A stretch of DNA of 64,000 bases from Acidovorax sp. sif1233 (GTDB lineage: Bacteria; Pseudomonadota; Gammaproteobacteria; Burkholderiales; Burkholderiaceae_C), in the NCBI RefSeq assembly GCF_019218755.1, contig NZ_JAHUWZ010000001.1:930001-994000 (forward strand), in the 5' to 3' direction. A program made the position numbers and the translations under genes. The first letter of the stretch is position 1. Each line of letters begins with the position of its first letter. The notes under the pieces are model-generated. The model was not told the DNA's origin. It made no database searches and saw only the letters and a program-made list of their open reading frames with translations. Positions 39,442-48,449 of this stretch are shown here, piece by piece.

Positions 39442-42279
39442 TTATATGGTGGCCTGCGCCAGGGGCTTGGACGCCAATGGGCCGGTGGCGCGCACCATGC
39501 GTTTGAGTTCGGGCAGGCACGAGCCGCAGTTGGTGCCGCAGCGCAGCTTGCCTTGCAGCTGGGCCAGGCGGTCGTCGTCGGTGCCGTGGCAGCGCGCCAG
39601 CTCGGCGGTGATGGCGGTGTCCGTCACGTTGAAGCAGGTGCACACCGACTTGCCGCGCGACTGCACGGCCACGGGGGCCTTGGCGCCGGGCACCAGCAGC
39701 AGGCGGCCGTAGGTCTGCGCGGGCAGTTCTTCCTGCAGCAGGGTCTTGAGCCAGCCCTCGGCGCTGGTGTCGCCCGCCAGCACGATGCCTTCGAGCGTGG
39801 TGGTGTCACCGTGGCGTGCCAGCCGCGCGGCGCGGCGCTGGCCGCGTTTCTTGTCGGCGTAGCGCAGCGTGTCGGTGGTGGCCAGGCCCATCAGGGCTTC
39901 GATGTGTCCCACCGTGGCGTCCGGCGGGGCTTCGTGCGCGGCGGCGCGCAGCAGCACACCCACGCGCTCGCGCCCGGGTTCGCCCAGCGGCGTGTTGTTG
40001 CTGAAGGGCACGCAGCTGGCAAACGGAAACTGCGCCATCAGCGCGGACAGCGCCTCGCGCGTGGCCTGGGCGCTGCTGGCGGGCAGCCAGGCCATGGCCA
40101 GCAGCGTCCAGGGCAGCTCGGCCTTGAGCACCTTCACGGCCGCGTGCTTGAGCTCAGGCTGCTTGGACGTGGGGCAGTAGGCCGAGGTGGTGAGTGCGTT
40201 CACGCCCGCCAGCCGCTCGCCGGTGGACGAGCAGCCGCTCAAGAACTCGCTGCCCCAGTGCATCGCCATGAAGGCCTGCGACAGGCCCACCGTGGTGTCG
40301 GCCTGCGCGGGCACCACGATGGTGCCGCGCTTGCTCGTCACATAGACCAGGTCGCCGTTCTTCAGGCCGCGCCGCTCCATGTCCTGCGGGTGCAGCTGCA
40401 CGCTGGGCTCGGCCACGTGGCCGAAGAGGCGTCCCAGGGTGCCCGTGCGGGTCATGCCGTGCCACTGGTCGCGCAGGCGGCCCGTGGTCAGGCTGAAGGG
40501 GTAGCGCGATTCGCGTTGTTCGGCCGTGGGCAACCAGGCGTGTGCTGCAAAACGTGCGCGGCCATCGGCGGTGGGGAACACGCCGTCTTCGTACAGGCGC
40601 GCCTTGCCGGTGGCGGCGCCCTCGGGCAGCGGCCACTGTTGTGGCCCTTGGGATTCGAGCATCTCCCACGACAGGCCGGTGATGTCCAGGTCGCGCCCTC
40701 GCGTGCTCTCGCGGTGCTCGTTCCACACGGTTTCGGCGCCCTGGTCGGCGTCGCCAGTGGCGTAGGGGAACAGCGTGGGTTGGCCGGGCCGCAGGCGGGC
40801 CTCCAGCTGGTGCGCGAACTGCACCGCTATGGCCCAGTCGTGGCGTGTTTCGCCGGGGGCGGGCACGGCAGAGCGCACGCGCGAAATGCGGCGTTCGCTG
40901 TTGGTCACGGTACCGGTTTTTTCGCCCCAGGTGGTGGCGGGCAGCAGCAGGTCGGCGTACTGCGCGGTGGCGGCGGTGGCAAAGGCCTCCTGCACCACCA
41001 CGAACTCGGCGCGCTGCAGCGCGCGGCGCACGGTGGCCTGGTCGGGCATGCTCTGCGCGGGGTTGGTGCAGGCAATCCACAGGGCTTTGATCTCGCCGTC
41101 GGCGGCGGCCTGGAACATCTCCACGGCCGTCTTGCCCGGCTTGCTGGGCACGTCGGCCACGCCCCACAGCGCGGCCACTTCGGCGCGGTGCTGCGGGTTG
41201 GCCAGGTCGCGGTGGGCGCTGAGCAGATTGGCCAGGCCACCCACTTCGCGCCCGCCCATGGCGTTGGGCTGGCCGGTCAGGCTGAACGGGCCCGCGCCGG
41301 GCTTGCCGATCTGCGCGGTGGCCAGGTGCAGGTTGATGAGCGCTGCGTTCTTGGCCGTGCCGCTGCTGCTTTGGTTGAGGCCCTGGCAGTACAGGCTCAA
41401 CGTAGCCTTGGACGTGGCAAACCACTTGGCTGCCGTGGTCAGGTCGGCCACCGAAATGCCGCACACCTGGGCCACGCGGTCGGGCGTGGCTTCGCGCACC
41501 AGGGCCTTGAGTTCGTCGAAGCCCGTGGTGTGCGCGCCGATGTAGGCGGCGTCGATCCAGCCTTCCCACAGCATGATGTGCAGCATGCCGTTGAACAGCA
41601 TCACGTCGCTGCCCGGCTGGATGGGCAGGAACAGGTCGGCCATGCCGGCCGTGTCGGTGCGGCGCGGGTCAGCCACGATGACCTTCATGCCGGGGTTGGC
41701 GGCGCGCGCGTCCTCGATGCGGCGGAACAGGATGGGGTGCGCCCAGGCCGCATTGCTGCCCACGATGAACAGGCACTGCGCGTGTTTTACGTCGTCGTAG
41801 CAGGCGGGCGGTGCGTCGGCGCCCAGCGTCTGCTTGTAGCCCGCCACGGCGCTGCTCATGCACAGACGCGAGTTGGTGTCGATGTTGTTGGTGCCGATCA
41901 GGCCCTTGGCGAGTTTGTTGAAGACGTAGTAGTCCTCGGTCAGCAACTGGCCGCTCACGTAGAAGCCCACGGCGTCGGGGCCGTGCTGCTGGATGGTGTG
42001 GGCAAACTTCTCGGTGGCCAGGCCCAGGGCCGTGTCCCATGAGATGGCGCGTGGAGCATCGCTGCGCTGCAGACGTTGCTGCGGCTGCAGCAACCGGGTC
42101 TGCAGCGTGATGGGGCTGCTGGCGGTGAGGTGCAGGGTCGAGCCCTTGGTGCACAGGCGGCCAAAGTTGGCGGGGTGGTCCGGGTCGCCCCGCACGCCGG
42201 TGATCTGGGGGCCGTCGCTTTCGATGATCACGCCGCAGCCTACGCCACAGTAGGGGCAGGTGGATTTGGTTTCTTGCAT
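39442..42279 (-). CDS. nasA: Assimilatory nitrate reductase catalytic subunit
   Basis: A 945-residue molybdoenzyme that reduces nitrate to nitrite in the cytoplasm. The N-terminal [4Fe-4S] ligands are Cys8, Cys11, Cys15 and Cys43 (CPYCGVGCGV...LCTKG). The Mo-bisMGD regions include YVSGQLLTEDYYVFNKLAKG, NSRLCMSSAVAGYK with the Mo-ligand Cys and LPATTWGEKTGTVTNSERR. A C-terminal BFD-like [2Fe-2S] domain (CTCFNVTD and GKLRCGTNCGSCLPEL, about 880-930) is fused, as in Klebsiella NasA. Part of the nirB operon; Mo cofactor would come partly through mog at 9195. Confidence 0.97.
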   Translation of the reverse strand: MQETKSTCPYCGVGCGVIIESDGPQITGVRGDPDHPANFGRLCTKGSTLHLTASSPITLQTRLLQPQQRLQRSDAPRAISWDTALGLATEKFAHTIQQHGPDAVGFYVSGQLLTEDYYVFNKLAKGLIGTNNIDTNSRLCMSSAVAGYKQTLGADAPPACYDDVKHAQCLFIVGSNAAWAHPILFRRIEDARAANPGMKVIVADPRRTDTAGMADLFLPIQPGSDVMLFNGMLHIMLWEGWIDAAYIGAHTTGFDELKALVREATPDRVAQVCGISVADLTTAAKWFATSKATLSLYCQGLNQSSSGTAKNAALINLHLATAQIGKPGAGPFSLTGQPNAMGGREVGGLANLLSAHRDLANPQHRAEVAALWGVADVPSKPGKTAVEMFQAAADGEIKALWIACTNPAQSMPDQATVRRALQRAEFVVVQEAFATAATAQYADLLLPATTWGEKTGTVTNSERRISRVRSAVPAPGETRHDWAIAVQFAHQLEARLRPGQPTLFPYATGDADQGAETVWNEHRESTRGRDLDITGLSWEMLESQGPQQWPLPEGAATGKARLYEDGVFPTADGRARFAAHAWLPTAEQRESRYPFSLTTGRLRDQWHGMTRTGTLGRLFGHVAEPSVQLHPQDMERRGLKNGDLVYVTSKRGTIVVPAQADTTVGLSQAFMAMHWGSEFLSGCSSTGERLAGVNALTTSAYCPTSKQPELKHAAVKVLKAELPWTLLAMAWLPASSAQATREALSALMAQFPFASCVPFSNNTPLGEPGRERVGVLLRAAAHEAPPDATVGHIEALMGLATTDTLRYADKKRGQRRAARLARHGDTTTLEGIVLAGDTSAEGWLKTLLQEELPAQTYGRLLLVPGAKAPVAVQSRGKSVCTCFNVTDTAITAELARCHGTDDDRLAQLQGKLRCGTNCGSCLPELKRMVRATGPLASKPLAQATI

Positions 42280-42300
42280 GGCGTGGATTCCGGTGTTTTT

Positions 42301-42346
42301 GTGCTCCAGCGCTTGTGTGGTAAGCGCTGAAAGCTATGAATTTGTT
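42301..42346. repeat. AGCGCTT palindromic repeat copy, between nirD and nasA
   Basis: CTCCAGCGCTT, a GTGTGGT loop, then AAGCGCTGAAAGCTATGAATTTG. It lies 22 bp before the nasA start inside the operon, so it is transcribed and could modulate RNA stability or nasA translation. Confidence 0.86.
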
Positions 42347-42400
42347 AGCGTTTTCGGGCGACAGGCCTTCTGGCGCGGAGCTGGCTCCGGGGCTTCTTCT

Positions 42401-42805
42401 TCACGCCGCCACGCCGCGCCGCGCGGGCCCGGCCAGCGGCCGTGCCAGGTCCAGCGCGTGCGAGGCCAGTTCCGTGGCGTCCAGGTACACGCTGCCGTCT
42501 TCCACCTTCACGGCGAAACGCGGCGTGCAGCCTTCGTCGGGCGCCGAGGCCTGGCCGTCGCACAGGCCGATGGTCCAGTTGTGCAGCGGGCACGCCACGT
42601 GGGTGCCAAACACGATGCCCTGCGACAGCGGACCGCCCTTGTGCGGGCAGCGGTCCAGCAGCGCGAACACGCCCCCGGCGTCGTTGCGGAACACGGCCAC
42701 GTCCAGGCCCTGGGGGCGCGCCACGCGGCGCGAGCCCAGCTCGGGGATGTCGTCCACGCGGCAGATCAGCTTCCAGTCGGCGGGGGTGGTCGTGGTCATG
42801 GTCAT
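42401..42805 (-). CDS. nirD: Nitrite reductase small subunit NirD (Rieske)
   Basis: A 134-residue Rieske-type protein. All four cluster ligands are present: Cys53 and His55 in CPHKGGPL, Cys72 and His75 in CPLHNWTI. It partners NirB to reduce nitrite to ammonium with NAD(P)H. The P-box periplasmic gene separates it from nirB, which is unusual compared with adjacent nirBD in enterics. An Ala/Arg-rich tail ends the protein. Confidence 0.95.
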   Translation of the reverse strand: MTMTTTTPADWKLICRVDDIPELGSRRVARPQGLDVAVFRNDAGGVFALLDRCPHKGGPLSQGIVFGTHVACPLHNWTIGLCDGQASAPDEGCTPRFAVKVEDGSVYLDATELASHALDLARPLAGPARRGVAA

Positions 42806-42881
42806 GGCGATGATTCCTTCGATTTTTTGTGTTGCGGGGGCGTGGGGGCCGTGGGACGGGGTACCGGACGAACAGCCGGGC

Positions 42882-43673
42882 TCAGGCGGAAAGCGCGGCG
42901 TACAGGCCGGTCACGCGGTCCATGCTGGAGAGCAGGTTCTCGCTGGCCACGAACACCTCGGCCACCTGGCGGTTCACGTTGCCGCCGCCCTGCATGCGCT
43001 GCAGCGCGGCGTCGAAAAACACCCACTGCCCGTCGGCCAGCTGCAGCTCCTGGCGGATGCGGCTGGTGGCCTGGGGGGCGTTGCGCAGCAGCTCGGTGGC
43101 GGCGATGAATTCGCCGCGCGCCTTGGCGATCTCGGTGGTGGCGGTGGCCGCGTCCACGGGCAGCATGGCGGCCAGGTAGAACTTGGCCATGCGCTGGCTC
43201 AGCATGCGCTGGCGGCCCGCAACGTTGACCAATTGGCCCACGGGCTTGCCCAGCGCGGCTTCGTACTGCGTGGTGCCCTGATGGGCCAGGGCCAGCACCT
43301 TGGCATCGGCCTGCAGCATGGCGCTGGCGTTGTCGGCGGACGAGGTTTCGGCCGCCAGCGTGACCTTGTGGGCGGCCCAGGCGGTTTCCAGCTTCACATA
43401 GGTCTCGCGGATGGCGGGCGAGGGCGCAAAGGCCTTGAGCTCCGCCAGCTGGCGCTCGAACAGCGCGATGGACTGGCCCAGCACCTGGCGCGCCGTGGGC
43501 GTGTCGGCCTTGTGGGACAGGGCCAGCCAGGCCTTGCCCACGCGCTGGCTCAGCATGCGCTGGCGCCCGGCCTTGTTGATGGCGTCGTTGAGGTCGGTGA
43601 CCTGGGCGTGGGCGTTGCCCAGCGGGGCCAGGGCGCCACAGGCCGCGGCGGTCAGGAGGGTTCTGCGTTGCAT
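42882..43673 (-). CDS. Periplasmic protein with two P-box-like (PilJ/NarX-type) repeats
   Basis: A 263-residue protein. The N-terminus MQRRTLLTAAACGALAPLGNAHA is a signal peptide with twin Arg. Two repeats follow, each starting with NKAGRQRMLSQRVGKAWLAL (about 34-53) and NVAGRQRMLSQRMAKFYLAA (about 144-163), plus helical stretches. This is the type IV pilus MCP N-terminal domain (PF13675), whose RMLSQR motif resembles the nitrate-binding P-box of NarX. It lies between nirB and nirD, 20 bp after nirB. A periplasmic nitrate or nitrite sensor or carrier is a reasonable guess; it has no signalling domain of its own. Confidence 0.85.
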   Translation of the reverse strand: MQRRTLLTAAACGALAPLGNAHAQVTDLNDAINKAGRQRMLSQRVGKAWLALSHKADTPTARQVLGQSIALFERQLAELKAFAPSPAIRETYVKLETAWAAHKVTLAAETSSADNASAMLQADAKVLALAHQGTTQYEAALGKPVGQLVNVAGRQRMLSQRMAKFYLAAMLPVDAATATTEIAKARGEFIAATELLRNAPQATSRIRQELQLADGQWVFFDAALQRMQGGGNVNRQVAEVFVASENLLSSMDRVTGLYAALSA

Positions 43674-43693
43674 GGGGTGTGCTCCGTGGGGGC

Positions 43694-46138
43694 TCAGGCG
43701 CCCAGGGGGGCGAACTGGCGGGTGTCCACCGCCGCCTTGTCGAACTCGAACCAGGGGTCGGGCTCGCCATCGAGCGCGAACTGCAGCTGCTCCCATAGGG
43801 CCTTGCGGCCTTCGTGGTCTTCGAGGATGCGTTTTTTGACGTAGTCCAGGCCCACGCGGTCCACGTAGTGCACGGTGCGCTCCAGGTACCAGCCTTCCTG
43901 GCGGTACAGCTCGCAGAACGCGCCCGTGTACTCCAGCACTTCTTCCGACGTCTTGAGCTTGGTGAAGAAGTGCGCCACCTCGGTCTTGATGCCGCCGTTG
44001 CCGGCCACGTACATCTCCCAGCCCGAGTCCACACCGATGATGCCCACGTCCTTGATGCCGGCCTCGGCGCAATTGCGCGGGCAGCCGCTCACGGCGAACT
44101 TGACCTTGTGCGGGGCGTACATGCGCCACATGGCGCGCTCCAGGTCCTTGCCCATCTGCGTGCTGTCCTGGGTGCCCATGCGGCACCACTCGCTGCCCAC
44201 GCAGGTCTTCACGGTGCGCAGGGCCTTGGCGTAGGCGTGGCCGCTGGGCATCCCGATGTCCTTCCACACGTTGACCAGGTCTTCCTTCTTCACGCCCAGC
44301 AAATCGATGCGCTGGCCTCCCGTGACCTTGACGGTGGGGATCTTGTACTTGTCCACCGCATCGGCGATGCGGCGCAGTTCGTCGGCCGTGGTCTCGCCGC
44401 CCCACATGCGCGGGATGACGCTGTAGGTGCCGTCTTTCTGGATGTTGGCGTGGCTGCGTTCGTTGATGAAGCGGCTTTGCGGGTCGTCCCTGGCCTCCTT
44501 GGGCCAGGTGCTGATGAGGTAGTAGTTGACCGCGGGGCGGCAGCTGGCGCAGCCGTTGGGCGTCTTCCATTCCATGAACCTGAACACGTCGGCGATGGTC
44601 ACCAGCTTGGCTGTGCGGATCGCATCGCGCACGGCCTGGTGGCCGTGGTCGGTGCAGCCGCACATGGCCTTGGTCTTGGGCGTGGCGCTGTAGTCGCCGC
44701 CCGCCGTGAACATGATGATCTGCTCCACCAGACCGGTGCACGAGCCGCAGGATGCGCTGGCCTTGGTGTGCTTGCGCACTTCGTCCAGCGTGAACAGGCC
44801 TTTTTCCTTGATGGCCTTGCAGATGGCGCCCTTGGTCACGCCGTTGCAGCCGCAGACCTCGTCGCTGTCCTGCATGGCGGCGGCCTTGCTCTGGCCCTGG
44901 TGGCCCGTGTCGCCCATGTTGGATTCGCCGAACATGAGCCGGTCGCGGATGTCGCTCACCGTGCGGCCGTCGCGCAGCAGCTTGAAGTACCAGCTGCCGT
45001 CCACCGTGTCGCCGTACAGGCACGCGCCCACGAGCTTGTCGTCCTTGAGCACCAGTTTCTTGTACACGCCGCCGAAGGGGTCGCTCATCACGATTTCCTC
45101 GGTGCCTTCGCCGCCCTGGAAGGCGCCGGCCGAGAACAGGTCGATGCCGGTGACCTTGAGCTTGGTGGAGGTCAGTGAGCCCTGGTAGCGGCCGATGCCG
45201 AACTCGGCCAGGTGGTTGGCCAGCACCTTGCCCTGCTCGAACAGCGGGGCCACCAAGCCATAGGCGATGCCCCGGTGCGCGGCGCACTCGCCCACGGCGT
45301 AGATGCGCGCGTCGGTGGTGGTCTGCAGCGTGTCGCTCACCACAATGCCGCGGTTCACGTGCAGACGCATCTTTTCAGCCAGCGCGGTGTTGGGACGGAT
45401 GCCCACGGCCATCACCACGAGGTCGGCGGGCACCTCGGTGCCGTCCTTGAATTTCACACTGGCCACGCGGCCATCGGCGTTGCCCACGAGTTCCTGCGTC
45501 TGCGCGCCGATCAGGAACTGCATGCCGCGCTGCTGCAGCGAATCCTGCAGCATCTTGCCCGCCACGTCGTCGAGCTGGCGCTCCATGAGCCAGCCCGCCA
45601 CGTGCACCACGGTGACCTGCATGCCGCGCCTCATGAGGCCGTTGGCGGCCTCCAGGCCCAGCAGGCCGCCGCCGATGACCACGGCGTGTTTGTAGGTGGC
45701 GGCGGCGTCGATCATCGCCTGGGTGTCGGCGATGTCGCGGTAGGCCAGCACACCCTTCAAGTCCTTGCCCGGCACGGGCAGGATGAACGGGTTCGAGCCG
45801 GTGGCCATGATCAGGCGGTCGTATTCGGCGGTGATCACATCGCCTGCGGCACTGGTCGCGCTGACCACGCGGCGCACGCGGTCCACGTCGGTCACCGTGA
45901 AGCCGGTGTGCAGCGTGATGTGGTTGTCGGCATACCAGGACCAGTCGTTCAGAATGATCTCGTCGATGGTCTGCTCGCCGGCCAGCACGGGCGAGAGCAG
46001 GATGCGGTTGTAGTTGGGATGCGGCTCGGCGCCGAACACCGTGATGTCGTACAGATCGGGGGCAATCTTGAGCAGCTCTTCCAGCGTGCGCACACCGGCC
46101 ATGCCGTTCCCCACCATCACCAGCTTGAGCTTTTTCAT
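43694..46138 (-). CDS. nirB: NAD(P)H-nitrite reductase large subunit NirB
   Basis: An 814-residue cytoplasmic enzyme. It starts MKKLKLVMVGNGMAGVRTLEELL (FAD fold), with VVIGGGLLGLEAANGLMRRG (NAD fold). BFD-like [2Fe-2S] cysteines are in CGCNGVTKGAICKAI and CGSCTGLVEQI. The sirohaem/[4Fe-4S] domain carries TCVGSEWCRMGTQDSTQMG and SGCPRNCAEAG. With NirD it makes the six-electron reduction of nitrite to ammonium. First gene of the operon; its leader carries an attenuator and hexaloop hairpin behind a sigma-54 promoter. Confidence 0.97.
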   Translation of the reverse strand: MKKLKLVMVGNGMAGVRTLEELLKIAPDLYDITVFGAEPHPNYNRILLSPVLAGEQTIDEIILNDWSWYADNHITLHTGFTVTDVDRVRRVVSATSAAGDVITAEYDRLIMATGSNPFILPVPGKDLKGVLAYRDIADTQAMIDAAATYKHAVVIGGGLLGLEAANGLMRRGMQVTVVHVAGWLMERQLDDVAGKMLQDSLQQRGMQFLIGAQTQELVGNADGRVASVKFKDGTEVPADLVVMAVGIRPNTALAEKMRLHVNRGIVVSDTLQTTTDARIYAVGECAAHRGIAYGLVAPLFEQGKVLANHLAEFGIGRYQGSLTSTKLKVTGIDLFSAGAFQGGEGTEEIVMSDPFGGVYKKLVLKDDKLVGACLYGDTVDGSWYFKLLRDGRTVSDIRDRLMFGESNMGDTGHQGQSKAAAMQDSDEVCGCNGVTKGAICKAIKEKGLFTLDEVRKHTKASASCGSCTGLVEQIIMFTAGGDYSATPKTKAMCGCTDHGHQAVRDAIRTAKLVTIADVFRFMEWKTPNGCASCRPAVNYYLISTWPKEARDDPQSRFINERSHANIQKDGTYSVIPRMWGGETTADELRRIADAVDKYKIPTVKVTGGQRIDLLGVKKEDLVNVWKDIGMPSGHAYAKALRTVKTCVGSEWCRMGTQDSTQMGKDLERAMWRMYAPHKVKFAVSGCPRNCAEAGIKDVGIIGVDSGWEMYVAGNGGIKTEVAHFFTKLKTSEEVLEYTGAFCELYRQEGWYLERTVHYVDRVGLDYVKKRILEDHEGRKALWEQLQFALDGEPDPWFEFDKAAVDTRQFAPLGA

Positions 46139-46173
46139 CGTGACTCCGTCCGTTGCGCCGCCGGGGCGGCGCG

Positions 46174-46243
46174 AAAAACAAAAAAGGCGTCCACACGATG
46201 CTGCTTCGAATGCGATTCGAAACGGCATGTGGGGACGCCTTTG
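46174..46243 (-). terminator. Attenuator hairpin in the nirB leader
   Basis: On the minus strand AAAGGCGTCC (46242-46233) pairs with GGACGCCTTT (46192-46183) and is followed by TTTTTTGTTTTT. The loop holds a second perfect hairpin, TTCGAAT-CGC-ATTCGAA. It lies 36 bp before the nirB start and after the promoter, so it would stop transcription unless an antiterminator acts. Confidence 0.88.
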
Positions 46244-46259
46244 TCCGTACAACTCCTCG

Positions 46260-46273
46260 GTGCGCCATTGCAC
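46260..46273 (-). promoter_or_regulatory. Leader hairpin with AAUGGC hexaloop, candidate ANTAR (NasT/NasR) target
   Basis: On the minus strand GTGC-AATGGC-GCAC forms a 4 bp stem with a six-base loop having A at position 1 and G at position 4, the known rule for ANTAR-bound hairpins. It lies about 40 nt into the predicted nirB leader and 17 bp before the attenuator. The stem is short and the second hairpin of the usual pair is not obvious. Confidence 0.55.
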
Positions 46274-46312
46274 GGCTGAATTGCGGGACCCCGCAGGGTC
46301 GTTGCCTACGTT

Positions 46313-46329
46313 AAGCAATGCTTGTGCCA
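46313..46329 (-). promoter_or_regulatory. Sigma-54 (-24/-12) promoter of the nirB operon
   Basis: On the minus strand TGGCACAAGCATTGCTT has GG and GC elements separated by exactly 10 bp, matching the RpoN consensus TGGCAC-N5-TTGCT. The predicted start near 46303 gives a leader of about 165 nt. NtrC control under nitrogen limitation would be expected; an NtrC site has not been identified. Confidence 0.85.
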
Positions 46330-46470
46330 GTCGCCCTGCACGCATCTGGGGCGCGGGCTGGCGCCGGGCCCGGAGAATGGGGCAGGCCGGGGCCGGACCC
46401 GTGCCGCCCCGCGCCCCCGGCGGGCGCGGCATGCACCACCTTGGGCATGAAACCTGCATGGAGCTGGTGC

Positions 46471-48234
46471 ATGAGTTTTGAACTGGACTTTGGCTACACC
46501 TCGCAGGCCGGGCGCAAGGCGTTGAACGAGGACTTCGCCGCGCTGGTGTCCGGGCAGGGGCGCGAGCGCGAGCGGGGTGCCATCGCCGCCATCGCCGATG
46601 GCGTGAGCACGGGCGGCAACGGCCGCGAGGCCGCCCAGACCACGGTCAACACGCTGGTGAACGACTACTTCGCCACGCCCGACACCTGGGACACCACGGT
46701 GGCGCTGGACCGCATCCTGTCCGCCCACAACGGCTGGCTCGCGTCCATGAACCGGCGCCGCCAGCCCGCGGTGGGGCTGACCACCGTGACCGCGCTGGTG
46801 CTGCGCGGCCAGTCGTATACGCTGGCCCATGTGGGCGACACGCGGGCCTACCTGCTGCGCGGCGGCCGGCTGCAGCAGCTGACCGCCGACCACGTGATGT
46901 CGCAGCACGACTTCGCCCACCAGCTCACCCGCGCCATGGGCCTGGATGACCATGTGGTGGTGGACTACAGCCAGGGCGAACTGCACAGCGGCGACCTGTT
47001 CGTGCTGCTCTCCGATGGCGTGCACGGCAGCCTTCCCGTGCGCGAACTGCGCCAGCTGCTGCGCCAGGGCGGGCCGGCGCAGGCCCTGAGCGACGGGCTG
47101 GTGCAGGCCGCGCTGCGCCGTGGCAGCAGCGACAACGTGACCGCGCTGATCGTGCAGGTGCAGGGCGTTCTGGAGGCCACGCTGCAGGATGAATCCCGCC
47201 GTGCGCAGGACCTGCCCGTGCTGCCCCTGCTCAAGGTGGGCGACACCGTGGATGGCCTCACGGTGACGGCCCTGGTGGCCGACAGCGGCATCCACCGCAT
47301 CTACCAGGTGCGCGACGGGGCCACGCAGCGGCTGTATGCCCTCAAGACCCTGCTGCCCGCGCGCGCCCACGACCTGGAAGAGCGCGCCACGCTGGCGCAC
47401 GAGGCCTGGGTGGCGCGGCGCATGCAGTCGGGCCAGGCCGCAGCCCATCTGGCGCGGCTCAACGACTGGCCATTGGGTGCCACCGGCACGGGCGACGGCG
47501 CGGGGACCAGCGCGTTTTACCTGCTGTACGACTGGCATTCCGGCGACACGCTGGGGCAGCGCCTGCGCCACCGCCAGCACCTGGCCGTGGGGCAGGCCGT
47601 GACGGTGACCGTGCAGGCCGCGCGCGTGCTGGGCTGGCTGCACCGCCAGGGCGTGGTGCACCGCGACATCAAGCCCGACAACCTGCACCTGGGCGACGAC
47701 GGCGTGCTGCGCGTGCTGGACCTGGGCGTGGCCCTCTCGGGCCGCGAGCCCGAGGCCACGCGCCGCCTGCACGCGGGCACCCCCAGCTACATGAACCCCG
47801 AGCAGTGGCCGGGCTACGAACGCAACGGCGATCCCGCCGGCCAGCTGCCCGACGCGGGCAGCGACCTGTTCGCGCTGGGTGTCACGCTGTACCAGCTGCT
47901 CAGCCACGGGCGCCTGCCCTATGGCGAGGTGGTGCAGTACCAGCTGGGCCGCTACCACCGCGACCCCGTGGCCCCCAGCCGCCACAATCCGGGCGTGCCC
48001 ATCTGGCTCGACCAGATCGCCCTGAAGGCCGTGGCGCGCCACCGCGCGCAGCGCTTCGAGACGGCGGAGGAGCTGCTGCTGGCCCTGGAGCGCGGCGCGT
48101 CGCGGCCCCTGTCGGCCCCCGGCCCCCAGCCCCTGATGCAGCGCGATGCCACGGCCCTGTGGAAGATCGCGCTCGCGGTAAGCGTGCTGGTGAATCTGCT
48201 GCTGATCTACTGGCTGCTGTTCCTGCCCCGGTAG
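46471..48234 (+). CDS. Fused PP2C phosphatase and Ser/Thr protein kinase with C-terminal membrane anchor
   Basis: A 587-residue protein. Residues 1-240 form a PP2C-type phosphatase: NEDFAAL, ADGVSTGGNG with Asp43, GDTRAYLL, LSDGVHGSL and SDNVTALIV. Residues about 265-545 form a Hanks-type kinase with Lys292 (YALKTLL), catalytic Asp399 in HRDIKPDNL, DLG at 417 in place of DFG and a weak glycine loop. A single helix (about 563-582, IALAVSVLVNLLLIYWLLFL) ends it, so both domains face the cytoplasm. It lies between the divergent nirB and the convergent narK genes, hinting at phospho-control of nitrate uptake or assimilation. The start MSFELDFGYTSQ is preferred to earlier in-frame ATGs. Confidence 0.9.
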   Translation: MSFELDFGYTSQAGRKALNEDFAALVSGQGRERERGAIAAIADGVSTGGNGREAAQTTVNTLVNDYFATPDTWDTTVALDRILSAHNGWLASMNRRRQPAVGLTTVTALVLRGQSYTLAHVGDTRAYLLRGGRLQQLTADHVMSQHDFAHQLTRAMGLDDHVVVDYSQGELHSGDLFVLLSDGVHGSLPVRELRQLLRQGGPAQALSDGLVQAALRRGSSDNVTALIVQVQGVLEATLQDESRRAQDLPVLPLLKVGDTVDGLTVTALVADSGIHRIYQVRDGATQRLYALKTLLPARAHDLEERATLAHEAWVARRMQSGQAAAHLARLNDWPLGATGTGDGAGTSAFYLLYDWHSGDTLGQRLRHRQHLAVGQAVTVTVQAARVLGWLHRQGVVHRDIKPDNLHLGDDGVLRVLDLGVALSGREPEATRRLHAGTPSYMNPEQWPGYERNGDPAGQLPDAGSDLFALGVTLYQLLSHGRLPYGEVVQYQLGRYHRDPVAPSRHNPGVPIWLDQIALKAVARHRAQRFETAEELLLALERGASRPLSAPGPQPLMQRDATALWKIALAVSVLVNLLLIYWLLFLPR

Positions 48235-48251
48235 GGGGCGGCAATGGTAGT

Positions 48252-48318
48252 GTTTTGCTATTGAAAACATAGCTGCTGGCGCCGATGGAGAAAGCGCCAG
48301 GGCCTGTTTTTCCTTCAA
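48252..48318. repeat. AGCGCTT-type palindromic repeat copy after the kinase gene (diverged)
   Basis: TTTTGCTATTGAAAACATAG, then CTGCTGGCGCCGATGGAGAA, then AGCGCCAGGGCCTGTTTTTC. The arms TGGCGC and GCGCCA pair. It is a diverged member of the family in the intergenic gap after the kinase gene. Confidence 0.8.
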
Positions 48319-48358
48319 GATAACATCGCGGTGGTGCGCGGCCTCTGAAGCCGCCCCG

Positions 48359-48389
48359 GCCCCTGCGGGGATGCCGGGCAGGGGCTTTT
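48359..48389 (+). terminator. Probable intrinsic terminator after the kinase gene
   Basis: GCCCCTG (48359-48365) and CAGGGGC (48379-48385) form a 7 bp stem with a 13-nt loop. TTTTCC follows. It is weaker than the other terminators listed. Confidence 0.6.
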
Positions 48390-48449
48390 CCTTTCGGGCG
48401 GCCCGTGCCCGCGCCTCCGTGGGCAGGCACAAGGCAAGGCCGCAACGCC

